From: Candidatus Roseilinea sp.
GTDB taxonomy: Bacteria; Chloroflexota; Anaerolineae; J036; Brachytrichaceae
Reading direction: 5' to 3'
DNA length: 64,000 nucleotides
Assembly (NCBI GenBank): GCA_025998955.1
Contig: AP024676.1
Location: 3,472,001 to 3,536,000, forward strand
Part shown: in pieces, positions 52,626 to 61,115 of the stretch
Layout of the letters: each line of letters opens with the position of its first letter
Numbering within the stretch: position 1 is the stretch's first letter
Notes under the pieces: model-generated
The model's input: the letters and a program-made list of their open reading frames with translations, nothing else
Told to the model about the DNA's origin: nothing
Databases searched by the model: none
Made by a program: the position numbers and the translations under genes

Positions 52626-54123
52626 CGGCGTTGTTGCTGATGCGGCAAGGCAGGTCTACGACGCCGGCAAAGTAGCCCTTCACCAGCCCGCTGATGTCTT
52701 CCGAAGTGTGGCGGGCCAGCGCATCGAAGAAGGCATCCTGATCGGCGATCTTGTAGGTCTGCGACTGGTAGTAGTCTTTCATCGCAGCATCGAGCGTCGC
52801 TGTGCCGACCAGTTTGCGAATGTCGTTGAGGAACATCAGTCCACGCCGGTAGACTGCGTTGATGTAGGCGCGCGAATCGGGATAGGCGCTCAGCGGCAGG
52901 TCAATCGCGCCGGTCAGCCGGCCGCGCTCCTTGCCCAGGATGAAGTAGCCATACCACCAATCGGCGTCGGGGTCGTAGTATTCCTGATAGAAGCGCAGCT
53001 CGCCATAGCGGGCGAAGGCCTCGTCGAGCCAGGGCGAGCGGATCTGGTCGTTGCCGACGACGTTGAACCACCACTGGTGTGCCACCTCGTGCACCGTCGT
53101 CGCGATCAGGTCGTGACGCGCGCCGCGGCCAGGATAGCCAGCGTAGATCGTCGTGCCGATGCCGACCATACCGCTGTATTCCTGTCCCTGCTGCCGGCCG
53201 GTCTCCACGATGCGCAGCGTCCGGTAGGGATACGGCCCATACAGCCTCGTGAACAGCCGCACTGCGCGCGCGGCGGTGTTCAGCACTGCTGCGCTCGTGT
53301 GGCGATGTTCGGGATAGACGTAGTGGATGAACGTGACCCCGTCTTCTTCGAGCGTATCTACCTCGTACACGTTGCTGGCAGCGAAGGCGAACACGCGCGC
53401 CTTGGGCAGCGAATAGCGCCATAGGCGACCGTCGCGCGTCTCATCGCCGCCGCCTGCGATGATCACGCCCTCCGGCGCGAGGATGCTCACCTCGTAGTCG
53501 GCCAGCTCCGACGTGTAAGGGTCGCCGATCGGCACATAGGCCGGCGTGTCCCATTGGCCGTCGCGGAATGGCGCGAGCATGACGTACCAGTGGCCGCACG
53601 TCAGGCTGTTCGGCCCACGCGAGGTGTCGTCGCCGCCGATGCCGGTGATCACTTCCTGCAGCGGCACTTTGAACGTGAAGTCGAACGTCATAGCGATGGC
53701 CCTGTCGGGCGGCAGCGGGGCCGGCAGTTGCACGGTGAGCACAGCATCGGTCAGGTCAAAAGGTAACGGCTCGGCCTGGCCGAAGATGCGTGCGTCGCGG
53801 AATTCGACCGCGCCGGCCCGCCGCGCCGGTGGCACGTTGAACTTCACCTCGCTGATGGGTTGGCCGGTGGGGTTGACGAACTCGATGCGCTGCTGGGCAT
53901 GCACGTTGCCACCGGCATAGTCCAATGTGACGTTGAGCACGTAGAGCGGGCGTTCAGGGGGGGCATCCAGGGTGGGTAGCGCACCGCCGATCAACCGGCC
54001 GGCGATGTCACCGCTGCTCACGACTGCCGTCGGGATCAGGATCGGTTTGCCCGATGCGCCGGTGCGCGTGCACGCGGCAAGCGCGAATGCAACGATCGAG
54101 CAGAACATCACGGCGCATCGCAT
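52609..54123 (-). CDS. M1-family metallopeptidase lipoprotein
   Basis: This 504-residue protein has a signal peptide and lipobox (VAFALAAC), a beta-sandwich N-terminal domain, and the gluzincin catalytic domain with TTVHEVAHQWWFNVVGND (HExxH) and SPWLDEAFARYGELRFY, which gives the third zinc ligand Glu. GMVGIGTTIYAG precedes it at the GxMEN-like position; the canonical GAMEN is changed, so exopeptidase specificity may differ. It would trim peptides on the cell surface. The ATG at 54123 begins the signal peptide; upstream frame belongs to a hairpin and the next gene's tail. Confidence 0.88.
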   Translation of the reverse strand: MRCAVMFCSIVAFALAACTRTGASGKPILIPTAVVSSGDIAGRLIGGALPTLDAPPERPLYVLNVTLDYAGGNVHAQQRIEFVNPTGQPISEVKFNVPPARRAGAVEFRDARIFGQAEPLPFDLTDAVLTVQLPAPLPPDRAIAMTFDFTFKVPLQEVITGIGGDDTSRGPNSLTCGHWYVMLAPFRDGQWDTPAYVPIGDPYTSELADYEVSILAPEGVIIAGGGDETRDGRLWRYSLPKARVFAFAASNVYEVDTLEEDGVTFIHYVYPEHRHTSAAVLNTAARAVRLFTRLYGPYPYRTLRIVETGRQQGQEYSGMVGIGTTIYAGYPGRGARHDLIATTVHEVAHQWWFNVVGNDQIRSPWLDEAFARYGELRFYQEYYDPDADWWYGYFILGKERGRLTGAIDLPLSAYPDSRAYINAVYRRGLMFLNDIRKLVGTATLDAAMKDYYQSQTYKIADQDAFFDALARHTSEDISGLVKGYFAGVVDLPCRISNNAVGCRR

Positions 54124-54136
54124 GGCACACAAAATG

Positions 54137-54167
54137 AGAAACCAGGCTTCTGAGAAACCTGGTTTCT
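54137..54167. repeat. AGAAACC(A/C)GG-type hairpin
   Basis: AGAAACCAGG (54137-54146) and CCTGGTTTCT (54158-54167) make a 10-bp stem with an 11-nt loop between two minus-strand genes. The loop also contains GAAACC. A longer related hairpin lies at 59626-59660. Confidence 0.6.
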
Positions 54168-54181
54168 TCCTCTCTGCCAGC

Positions 54182-55369
54182 TCACTGTTTGTTGTCTTTT
54201 CCCGCTGACTCTTCGGCACCGGTAGACGCAATCACTGGCGTCGCCCGTGCTGCCGCGTTCGGCAGAGTCAGGCTGGCCAGCACCCAGCCTTTCTTGCCCT
54301 GCTGCTCGACCTGAAACCACTTACCATCTTTGCTCTTGCCCAGCACGGGAAGGATCGCGCCGCGCTTGGCACTGCTGATGACCTTCGCCTTTTGGTTTGG
54401 CTCAGCGCGGATGTTCAGGCTCCTGCGCGCGTTGACGGCGAGCGCAGGCTGGCTACCCGCCGGTGCTTTCACCACCATGAGAGCCGGCGGGTTGGCCGGC
54501 TGTGGTTTCGCTTTCGCTTGATCTTGAGGCGAAGGCTTGATGTTGACCACATCTTCCGGTGGCGGGACGACGCCCGGCCCAGTCTCGATGAATCCCTGCC
54601 CGAGGCAGATGCCCTTGGCACCTGGCGCGGACAAGATCTCGAAGCAGCTATCGTCGGCGTAGATGTCGTTGTGCTCGACCGGCAACTCTGCCGAACTCCA
54701 AATCAGCACGTTCACCGCGCTGTTCATCGCTACGCCATCCACCGAAATCTGTTCCCAGCGGTCGTAGGGCTGTGCCCACTCGGAGCAGATCAGATTGGCA
54801 TCGGTCATGTCGCGCGGGCCGCCATCCTGATCAATGCATACGCGCACTTTCAGGCCGCCGTCCTGGATGGACTTCGGCGGGATCTCGGCTTGCTCGCTCA
54901 GGTTGCTCGACCAGAGCTGCAACCAGGAGGTGAAGCGAATCGGCGCGCCGATCGGCAGGTTGATCACGTATTGCATGATGCCAGCCTTCTTGTTCAGGGC
55001 GAAGAAGTTGAACCAGCGGTTCGAGCCGCCGCCGCTGTGCACACGATAGGGATACTCGTGCTGGAAGACCGGCCGGAACTCCGGCGTGCGGAAGTAAGGA
55101 TCGCGTGGATCAACGCCTTCAGGCGGCTCTTCCCAGAAGGGCAACCATCCCCATGTCACGTTGATCTCGCCGCGGCCGGCGAAATAGATCCCCGGGTGCT
55201 CGTGCCCCGGATTGATGAGCAGGTTGTAGCCGGGCCGGTAGAGCGCGCCTGTCTGAGCGATAGCGTTGCGCAGGCCGGCGGTATTCGCTGATTGCGGCGA
55301 GAAAGCGAGGGCTGAAACCCCCATCACGACAGCAAAGAACGTCTTGCACGCCTGGTTGGTGAAGGTCAT
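54182..55369 (-). CDS. Secreted SH3-domain protein of unknown function
   Basis: This 395-residue protein has an N-terminal signal-like segment (FFAVVMGVSALAF). A beta-rich domain follows (about 50-250, with WGWLPFWEEPPEGVDP, GGGSNRWFNFFAL and ICSEWAQPYDRWEQISVDG) that resembles carbohydrate-binding jelly rolls. After a Pro/Lys-rich linker there is a bacterial SH3 domain (about 310-370, with SLNIRAEPNQKAKVIS and KWFQVEQQGKKGWVLA). SH3b domains bind peptidoglycan or proteins. The role is not known. It lies upstream of the M1 peptidase on the same strand, separated by a hairpin. Confidence 0.75.
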   Translation of the reverse strand: MTFTNQACKTFFAVVMGVSALAFSPQSANTAGLRNAIAQTGALYRPGYNLLINPGHEHPGIYFAGRGEINVTWGWLPFWEEPPEGVDPRDPYFRTPEFRPVFQHEYPYRVHSGGGSNRWFNFFALNKKAGIMQYVINLPIGAPIRFTSWLQLWSSNLSEQAEIPPKSIQDGGLKVRVCIDQDGGPRDMTDANLICSEWAQPYDRWEQISVDGVAMNSAVNVLIWSSAELPVEHNDIYADDSCFEILSAPGAKGICLGQGFIETGPGVVPPPEDVVNIKPSPQDQAKAKPQPANPPALMVVKAPAGSQPALAVNARRSLNIRAEPNQKAKVISSAKRGAILPVLGKSKDGKWFQVEQQGKKGWVLASLTLPNAAARATPVIASTGAEESAGKDNKQ

Positions 55370-55542
55370 ATCGCACTAGCTCCGTTTTGTGCTGCTATGC
55401 CGGCTGTGGCGAGAACTCAGCCGGAGGCTGCTTGAGCGACGATGTCGGATCCGATCGCGGCGCGTTATACCACAGGCGCATAGCAAATTTGGATACTGCG
55501 GCAGATATATTGCCCGATTGGCGGACATTTATACTCTTCGAA

Positions 55543-56406
55543 GTGAACATACATCGTTCGGTGATCCGTCAGCCAAGCGGCGCGTTGTGTGCTCCCTTGA
55601 GCTGGCCGGTGATCGCCCTGGCCGTGCTTTCACTCTGTGCGTGCGGTGGGCGTCCGCTCGCCGTGGCTGCCACGCCGACGCCGGCCGTTCCGCAGTACTG
55701 CACGCTGCGCGTCGAGGGACGGTGGGTCGTTGACGCCAGGGGCAATGCCGTCATCCTGCACGGAGCGAGCCTGCCCACGCTAGCAGAGATGGCGCATAGC
55801 GATCACGATGCAACCCAACGCCTGCATGAACTGGCCGCAGCTGGCGCGCGGGTCGTGCGACTGCCGGTAGAACAAAGCGAGATCGCGCCGACGTTCGTGC
55901 CGGCGGTCGTATCGCCGTTCGTTGACCAGGCCAACGCGCTGGGGATGCTCGTCATCCTCGCCTACCGCAACGACCTTGGCGAGACGGCCCGCAAACAGGC
56001 CGAAGCGGCCGAGGACTGGTTGCGGCTGGTGCTAACGTATCTGCGCAACGCGCCGGGGGTGTGGTTCGAGCCATTCGCGCGGCCGATCGCCACGCCCAAA
56101 TGGCGCGCGATGAACCAGCGCATGGTGGACGTGGCGCGCGGCTTTCGCGCCGACAACGTCATCGTGGTTCGCGCCCCGGATTGGCTGCGAGACGCTTCGG
56201 ACGAGCCGTTGGTTGGCGACCATATCGTCTATGCAGTGTCCTCGTTGGAGGATTGGCCGCTGGATGTCGCGCCGTTCGTCCTGACCGACTTTGACGGCGC
56301 GGGCATCCGGGCCGTGCAGGATGCGCGGGTGTGGAGCATCGCGACCGAGGCCGTCCGGCCGGCCGATCTCGCGGCGCTGTGGCGCGCGAGTCAACCCTGT
56401 GAATGA
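55543..56406 (+). CDS. GH5-like lipoprotein with altered catalytic residues
   Basis: A protein of about 287 residues with a lipobox (LSLCAC) and a glycoside-hydrolase-5-like start: GRWVVDARGNAVILHGASLP, then helix-strand repeats (GARVVRLPVEQSEI, ANALGMLVILAYRND). Where GH5 enzymes have the NEP acid/base motif, this protein reads VWFEPFARP. The later strand, expected to hold the nucleophile Glu, reads PFVLTDFDGAG. Hydrolysis by the usual mechanism is therefore doubtful, and it may be a sugar-binding relic. There is no ATG; a GTG at 55543 or 55561 is likely. Length is short for the family. Confidence 0.65.
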   Translation: MNIHRSVIRQPSGALCAPLSWPVIALAVLSLCACGGRPLAVAATPTPAVPQYCTLRVEGRWVVDARGNAVILHGASLPTLAEMAHSDHDATQRLHELAAAGARVVRLPVEQSEIAPTFVPAVVSPFVDQANALGMLVILAYRNDLGETARKQAEAAEDWLRLVLTYLRNAPGVWFEPFARPIATPKWRAMNQRMVDVARGFRADNVIVVRAPDWLRDASDEPLVGDHIVYAVSSLEDWPLDVAPFVLTDFDGAGIRAVQDARVWSIATEAVRPADLAALWRASQPCE

Positions 56407-56433
56407 GTCGCAAGTCCTGGAAGGTAAGCGCGT

Positions 56434-58002
56434 GTGAATCGTCAGTCCCGAACCCACCATCCCCAATCGGGGATCCACACGACGGCCTGGATCCTCGGTG
56501 ATCAACTCTCGCATCGCTGGCCGGCTTGGTTGGTGCGAGAAGGGCTTAGTCCAACCGACACCCGGCTGCTATTCATCGAGAGTGCGGCCAAGATTCGCTC
56601 GCGGCCATGGCACAAACACAAGCTCATCCTGGTGCTCAGCGCGATGCGTCACTTCGCTCAGGCCATGCGCGACGCGGGTTGGCAGGTGGACTATCGCAAG
56701 GCTGCGACGTTCGAGGCCGGCCTGCGCGCCCATGTCGCCGAGCACGCGCCGGAGCGCATCGTCGTCATGCAGCCCAACACCTGGCAGGGTCGGGCCTTCG
56801 TGAAGCAGTTGAGCCAGGCCGGAGGCAATCCGGTTGCCGAATTTTTGCTGCTCAATTCGCGCTTCTTCCTGGCCAAGCCGGAGGACCTGGGCACGAGTCG
56901 GTCGCCACTCATGGAGACGTTCTACCGCCAGATGCGCCGGCGCACCGGTTACCTGATGGACGGGGACCAACCCGTCGGCGGCAAGTGGAACTTCGACAGC
57001 GAGAACCGCCGACCGCCGCCGCGCGCTTGGCGCGCGTCCCACTCCCCACTTCCGATTCCCAGCGTGCCTGCATTCGCCCCTGACGCCATCACCCGTGAAG
57101 TCATCGCCGAGGTCGCTCAGGTGGAGACGGCCTGGGGCGCGCTGGATGGCTTCGCCTTGCCGGTGACGCGCGAAGGTGCGCTGGCGTTCTTCGCCGACTT
57201 CATCGCCCATCGCCTGCCGGACTTCGGCCCCTACGAAGACGCGATAGTGCGCGGGCAGCCGGTGCTGTTCCATTCGATGCTCTCGCCGCTGCTCAACATC
57301 GGCCTGCTGGAACGCGACGAGCTATGTATGGCGGCGGAACAGGCGTATCGCGAAGGCCGCGCGCCGCTCAACTCGGTCGAGGGTTTCATCCGACAACTGA
57401 TCGGTTGGCGCGAGTTCGTCTATGCCTGCTACTGGCGTGAGATGCCCCGGCTGCGCGAGATGAACGCCCTGAACGCGACGCGGCCCCTGCCACAGTTCTA
57501 CTGGGATGGGCGGACCGAGATGGCCTGCTTGCGCGAGTGTGTGAAGGGGGTGTGGGAACGCGGCTATACCCATCACATCCAGCGGCTGATGGTGCTGTGC
57601 AACTTCGCGCTGATCGCCGGCATCCGCCCGCAGGAGGTCAACGAGTGGTTCTTCGCGACGTATGTAGACGCCTACGACTGGGTGGTGACGCCGAACGTGG
57701 TGGGCATGGGCATGTATGGCGACGGTGGCATCGTCGGCACCAAACCCTACGCCGCCAGCGCCAACTACATCCACAAGATGAGCACCTACTGCGAAAGCTG
57801 CCGCTACGCCCCCAAGCAACGCCTAGGTGAGCGCGCTTGTCCGTTCAACGCGCTGTACTGGGACTTTGTCGCGCGCAACGCCGATGCCCTGGGCGCGAAT
57901 CCGCGCACCAGCATGCCGGTGATGGCCTTGCGCAAAATGAAAGCCGACCAAGTGAACGCGCTGCGCGCGCAGGCGAAGCGGTTTCTCGACTCGTTGGCCT
58001 AA
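56434..58002 (+). CDS. FeS-type cryptochrome/(6-4) photolyase (PhrB/CryPro-like)
   Basis: A 522-residue protein of the iron-sulfur bacterial cryptochrome/photolyase group. Matches include AWILGDQLSHRWPAWL, ESAAKIRSRPWHKHKLILVLSAMRHFA, GWREFVYACYWREMP and a late region, MGMYGDGGIVGTKPYAASANYIHKMSTYC. The Cys residues in LCNFAL, STYCESC and RACPFNALYWDF are the likely [4Fe-4S] ligands. FAD binding and light-driven DNA repair are inferred from the family. The start is GTG. An in-frame repeat segment (57038-57061) encodes a SHSPLPIPS linker. It fits an organism exposed to light. Confidence 0.9.
   Translation: MNRQSRTHHPQSGIHTTAWILGDQLSHRWPAWLVREGLSPTDTRLLFIESAAKIRSRPWHKHKLILVLSAMRHFAQAMRDAGWQVDYRKAATFEAGLRAHVAEHAPERIVVMQPNTWQGRAFVKQLSQAGGNPVAEFLLLNSRFFLAKPEDLGTSRSPLMETFYRQMRRRTGYLMDGDQPVGGKWNFDSENRRPPPRAWRASHSPLPIPSVPAFAPDAITREVIAEVAQVETAWGALDGFALPVTREGALAFFADFIAHRLPDFGPYEDAIVRGQPVLFHSMLSPLLNIGLLERDELCMAAEQAYREGRAPLNSVEGFIRQLIGWREFVYACYWREMPRLREMNALNATRPLPQFYWDGRTEMACLRECVKGVWERGYTHHIQRLMVLCNFALIAGIRPQEVNEWFFATYVDAYDWVVTPNVVGMGMYGDGGIVGTKPYAASANYIHKMSTYCESCRYAPKQRLGERACPFNALYWDFVARNADALGANPRTSMPVMALRKMKADQVNALRAQAKRFLDSLA
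57038..57061. repeat. GGGAGTC-family repeat inside the photolyase gene, copy 4
   Basis: The stretch beginning CCCACTCCCCACTTCC and ending GATTCCCA consists of heptamer-like ACTCCCC/ACTTCCG/ATTCCCA units. It encodes a Ser/Pro linker between the antenna and catalytic domains and resembles the other GGGAGT/ACTCCC repeats. Confidence 0.5.
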
Positions 58003-58286
58003 CGCAACAACGCCTGCACGAGCGACTCCCACTCCGCCTCGAGCGAGCCGGTGAAAGCAGGCTTACGCGCCTGGCGATACCAGTAGCCGGCGTTGGAGGC
58101 GTCACCCTCCTTGCGGTGCAGATAGGCATGCACCCACGCGCCGTCCGCGTCGTCTTGCGCCTGGGCGCAGGCGTGTGCTTTGTGCCAATCACCCTTGGCG
58201 TCCCACCACAATGCTTGCATGGCCAGGCTCAGCCCGACCGGCGGCTCATTCGATGCCAGTGATGCTTTGAACTCGGCGTAGTGCAT
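57999..58286 (-). CDS. Conserved hypothetical protein (95 aa)
   Basis: This 95-residue protein is mostly helical with a TPR-like character: EFKASLASNEPPVGLSLAMQALWWDAKGDWHKAHACAQ, DGAWVHAYLHRKEGDASNAGYWYRQA. The WWDAKGDWxxAH and AYLHRKEGD motifs recur in small proteins found in many bacteria, with unknown role. It overlaps the photolyase stop by 4 nt at its 3' end and diverges from the MFS gene. Confidence 0.65.
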   Translation of the reverse strand: MHYAEFKASLASNEPPVGLSLAMQALWWDAKGDWHKAHACAQAQDDADGAWVHAYLHRKEGDASNAGYWYRQARKPAFTGSLEAEWESLVQALLR

Positions 58287-58343
58287 GATAAGGATTATCG
58301 CGCCGTTTGTCGCATTGGGGCGGATTGGGGTTTAATAGCGCCG

Positions 58344-59618
58344 GTGCCCACGCTGAGACCTCGCTTCCCTGCGCTTGCTTCGCGCGACTTCCGCATCTTC
58401 TGGGTCACGCAGTTCATCTCGCTGATCGGCACGTGGATGCAGACTACGGTGCAAGCCTATCTGGCCTATCGCATCACCGGCCAGCCGATCTACCTCGGCT
58501 TGATCGGCGTCGCCGGCACGTTGCCCTCGCTGCTGTTCACTCTGCCCGGCGGGGTGTGGGTGGAACGGCTCAATAAACGCAATACCGTCATCGCTTTTCA
58601 GGTGGTGATGATGGTGCAGGCCTTTGCGCTCGCCTTCCTCACCCTATTCGGCGTCGTCACCATCTGGTGGATCATTGCGCTGGCTTTCGTCCTGGGCGCG
58701 GCCAACTCGATCGAGATCACCGCGCGCCAGGCGATGATGGTCGAGATCGTCGGCAAAGCGGGGCTGCCCAACGCGATCGCGCTGAACTCGACTGCGTTCA
58801 ACGTGGCACGCGTGGTCGGCCCGGCACTCTCCGCGCCGCTGCTGTTGATCTTCGCCGAACGGGGTGAGGGTTGGGCATTCTTCCTCAATGGCCTCAGTTA
58901 CCTGGTCGTCATCCTGGGGTTGTTGGCGATTCATCCGAGCAGGCCGGATGCGGCATCGGCGGGCGATCATCCACGCGCAGCCTCACCGAACAACGCGCTC
59001 GCACAGTTCCGTGAAGGCCAGCGCTACATCCGTCAAACGACGCTGATCGGGTTGATCATCGTCATGGCCGCTGTGCCCGGCTTGTTCGCCTTCCCGGTCA
59101 TCCAGCAGATCCCCGCCTTCGCGCGCGATGTGTTGGCGCAGCCGAACGACAACGACGCTGTGGTCGCCGCGCGCAACAGCGCCATGGTCACGGCGCAGGG
59201 CATCGGCGCGCTGCTCGCCGCGGTCATGCTCACCTTGCTCAGCGCCTTTCACTGCAAGGGCCGGCTGATGACGGCCGGCCAGTTCGCCTTCTCGATCGCT
59301 CTGTTGGGCATCGGCCTGTCCCGCAACATCGGGCTCACCCTGCCGCTCCTGACGCTATTCGGCTGGGGCACGGTCACCTCGCTGGCCACCAGCAACACCA
59401 TCATCCAGCTCGTCACGCCGAACGCGCTGCGCGGCCGCGTGATCAGCACGTATCTGTGGGCGTTGCAGGGCGTCGCGCCGTTCGGCAGCCTGTTGATCGG
59501 CTGGATTGCACAGACCTGGGGCGCGCCGGCAGCGGCGCTATTCGGCGGCCTGGCGTGTCTGGCAACCTACCTCGCGATCAACTTAAAGACGCCGACGGTG
59601 CGGCAGTTCGAGGGGTGA
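58344..59618 (+). CDS. MFS transporter (EntS-like, MFS_3)
   Basis: A 424-residue membrane protein with about 12 helices. It starts with TLRPRFPALASRDFRIFWVTQFISLIGTWMQ and includes the signature LPGGVWVERLNKRNTVI (loop 2-3) and VEIVGKAGLPNAIALNSTAFNVARVVGPAL, which is typical of EntS-like exporters. The C-terminal half has GWGTVTSLATSNTIIQLVTPNALRGRVIS. Substrate unknown. The start GTG at 58344 is inferred because no ATG fits; in-frame codons upstream look non-coding. It ends 8 nt before a strong hairpin. Confidence 0.9.
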   Translation: MPTLRPRFPALASRDFRIFWVTQFISLIGTWMQTTVQAYLAYRITGQPIYLGLIGVAGTLPSLLFTLPGGVWVERLNKRNTVIAFQVVMMVQAFALAFLTLFGVVTIWWIIALAFVLGAANSIEITARQAMMVEIVGKAGLPNAIALNSTAFNVARVVGPALSAPLLLIFAERGEGWAFFLNGLSYLVVILGLLAIHPSRPDAASAGDHPRAASPNNALAQFREGQRYIRQTTLIGLIIVMAAVPGLFAFPVIQQIPAFARDVLAQPNDNDAVVAARNSAMVTAQGIGALLAAVMLTLLSAFHCKGRLMTAGQFAFSIALLGIGLSRNIGLTLPLLTLFGWGTVTSLATSNTIIQLVTPNALRGRVISTYLWALQGVAPFGSLLIGWIAQTWGAPAAALFGGLACLATYLAINLKTPTVRQFEG

Positions 59619-59625
59619 GGGAATC

Positions 59626-59660
59626 GAGAACCCCGGTTTCTCGCGGAAACCGGGGTTCTC
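59626..59660. terminator. Bidirectional hairpin terminator between convergent genes
   Basis: GAGAACCCCGGTTTC (59626-59640) and GAAACCGGGGTTCTC (59646-59660) form a perfect 15-bp stem with a TCGCG loop. It lies between the ends of the MFS (+) and HtrA-like (-) genes. A T-rich run after it is weak. It shares AGAAACC-type arms with the hairpin at 54137. Confidence 0.7.
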
Positions 59661-59674
59661 TTGGCTTCATTGCC

Positions 59675-60907
59675 CTATCGCGGTCGCTCGCCCAGCGTCA
59701 CGGTCAGGTCGAGCTGCCGGCCATCCCGCCACACCGTCAGCGTCACGCGGTCGCCCGGCTGATGATTCTTCACCAGCAGCGCGATCAACTCCTCGTAGTC
59801 GCCGATCGGCTGGCCGTTGAACGCCAGGATGATGTCACCCAGGCTGGTGATCCGGCCGGTGCTGCGGCTGACGGTCGAGCCACGCAGCCCAGCGCGGGCG
59901 ACCGGCCCACCTTCCACCACGCCGCCCACGACGACGCCGCGCTCGACCGGCAGGTTGAACTGATCCCCCACCTCGGCCAAGCTGAACGCGCCCTGGATGC
60001 CGAGATACGGATAGCGCACGCGCCCTTCGTTGAGCAACGCCTGTACCACGCGCTTGACCGTGTTCGACGGCACGGCGAAGCCCACGCCGCTATTGACCGG
60101 CTGGCCGAAGCCCACCTGGTTGTTGGTGCGGATCGCGGTGTTCACGCCGATCACCCGGCCACGGGTGTCGAGCAGCGGCCCACCCGAGTTGCCCGGATTG
60201 ATGGCAGCGTCGGTCTGAATGATGTCCGGGTTGGAGAAAGCGCCCTGGCCGCTCGATGACGCCTCGGGCAGCACGCGCCCGCGCGCGCTCACGATGCCCA
60301 GCGTCATGGTGCCGGCCAGGCCGAATGGGTTGCCGATGGCGACCACGCGCTGGCCCACCTTCACTTCGTCCGAGTCGGCCAGCTCGATCGCGATCAGGCG
60401 CTCGGCCGGGCGATTCACCTTCAACAGCGCCAGGTCGCTGTACGAATCGGCGCCGACCAATTCGGCGCGCGCGCGTGTGCCATCCGAGAAGATCACGTTG
60501 ATCCGGTCGGCCCCCTCCACGACGTGGTTGTTCGTGACGATGTAGCCGGCCGTGTCAATTACGAACCCCGACCCCGACCCGGCGGCGATCACGCCGCTGC
60601 CGGTGTTCCGGCCCACCGCGATCGAAACCACGGCCGGGCTGACGCGCTCATATAGGTTGATGAGCACGGCCTCCTCTTCGTCGAACTTGGCGCGCGCCGC
60701 GTCGGGGATGGCGGTCGGTGTCGGTTGGGCGACGACCGGTGCGTTGATGACCGGCGTGATCGTCCCCGCTTCCTCCTCGCGCGTGGCTGCCATCGTGCGC
60801 GACTCGGCCTCCTCGGCCAGCGAGCGCACGAACGATGGGATCGAACCGCAGCCCGACAGTAGGATGGCCGTCGCTGCGATGATCGAAAGAAGTCGCTTGT
60901 TCATCAT
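59675..60907 (-). CDS. HtrA/DegP-like S1C serine protease lipoprotein
   Basis: This 410-residue protein has a lipobox (ILLSGC, Cys20), a Glu/Pro-rich linker and a trypsin-like domain with catalytic His128 (VTNNHVV), Asp158 (SYSDLALLKV) and Ser241 (NPGNSGGPLL). One C-terminal PDZ domain (about 310-405) contains VVEGGPVARAGLRG and GDIILAFNGQPI. HtrA proteins degrade or refold damaged envelope proteins. Being a lipoprotein suits a Gram-positive-like or monoderm envelope, or the outer face of the inner membrane. ATG 60907 and the next codon are both Met. Confidence 0.93.
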   Translation of the reverse strand: MMNKRLLSIIAATAILLSGCGSIPSFVRSLAEEAESRTMAATREEEAGTITPVINAPVVAQPTPTAIPDAARAKFDEEEAVLINLYERVSPAVVSIAVGRNTGSGVIAAGSGSGFVIDTAGYIVTNNHVVEGADRINVIFSDGTRARAELVGADSYSDLALLKVNRPAERLIAIELADSDEVKVGQRVVAIGNPFGLAGTMTLGIVSARGRVLPEASSSGQGAFSNPDIIQTDAAINPGNSGGPLLDTRGRVIGVNTAIRTNNQVGFGQPVNSGVGFAVPSNTVKRVVQALLNEGRVRYPYLGIQGAFSLAEVGDQFNLPVERGVVVGGVVEGGPVARAGLRGSTVSRSTGRITSLGDIILAFNGQPIGDYEELIALLVKNHQPGDRVTLTVWRDGRQLDLTVTLGERPR

Positions 60908-61115
60908 GGTTTTCCGTTACCTCAAGGTATGAAACTGCTCGACGGCGAAATCGCTGCCGCGCGTCGAGCAGCGCGAATATCTATAATCAGCGCGGAGCCG
61001 TTGTCGCAAGTTGACCACAGCCCACAACGCCTAATGATCGCCGGGGACGTTAGACGAGGCTGAAGCCGGTGTGAATGTTGGAGCATAAGGAAGGTTAACA
61101 TCTCATAACCCGCGT

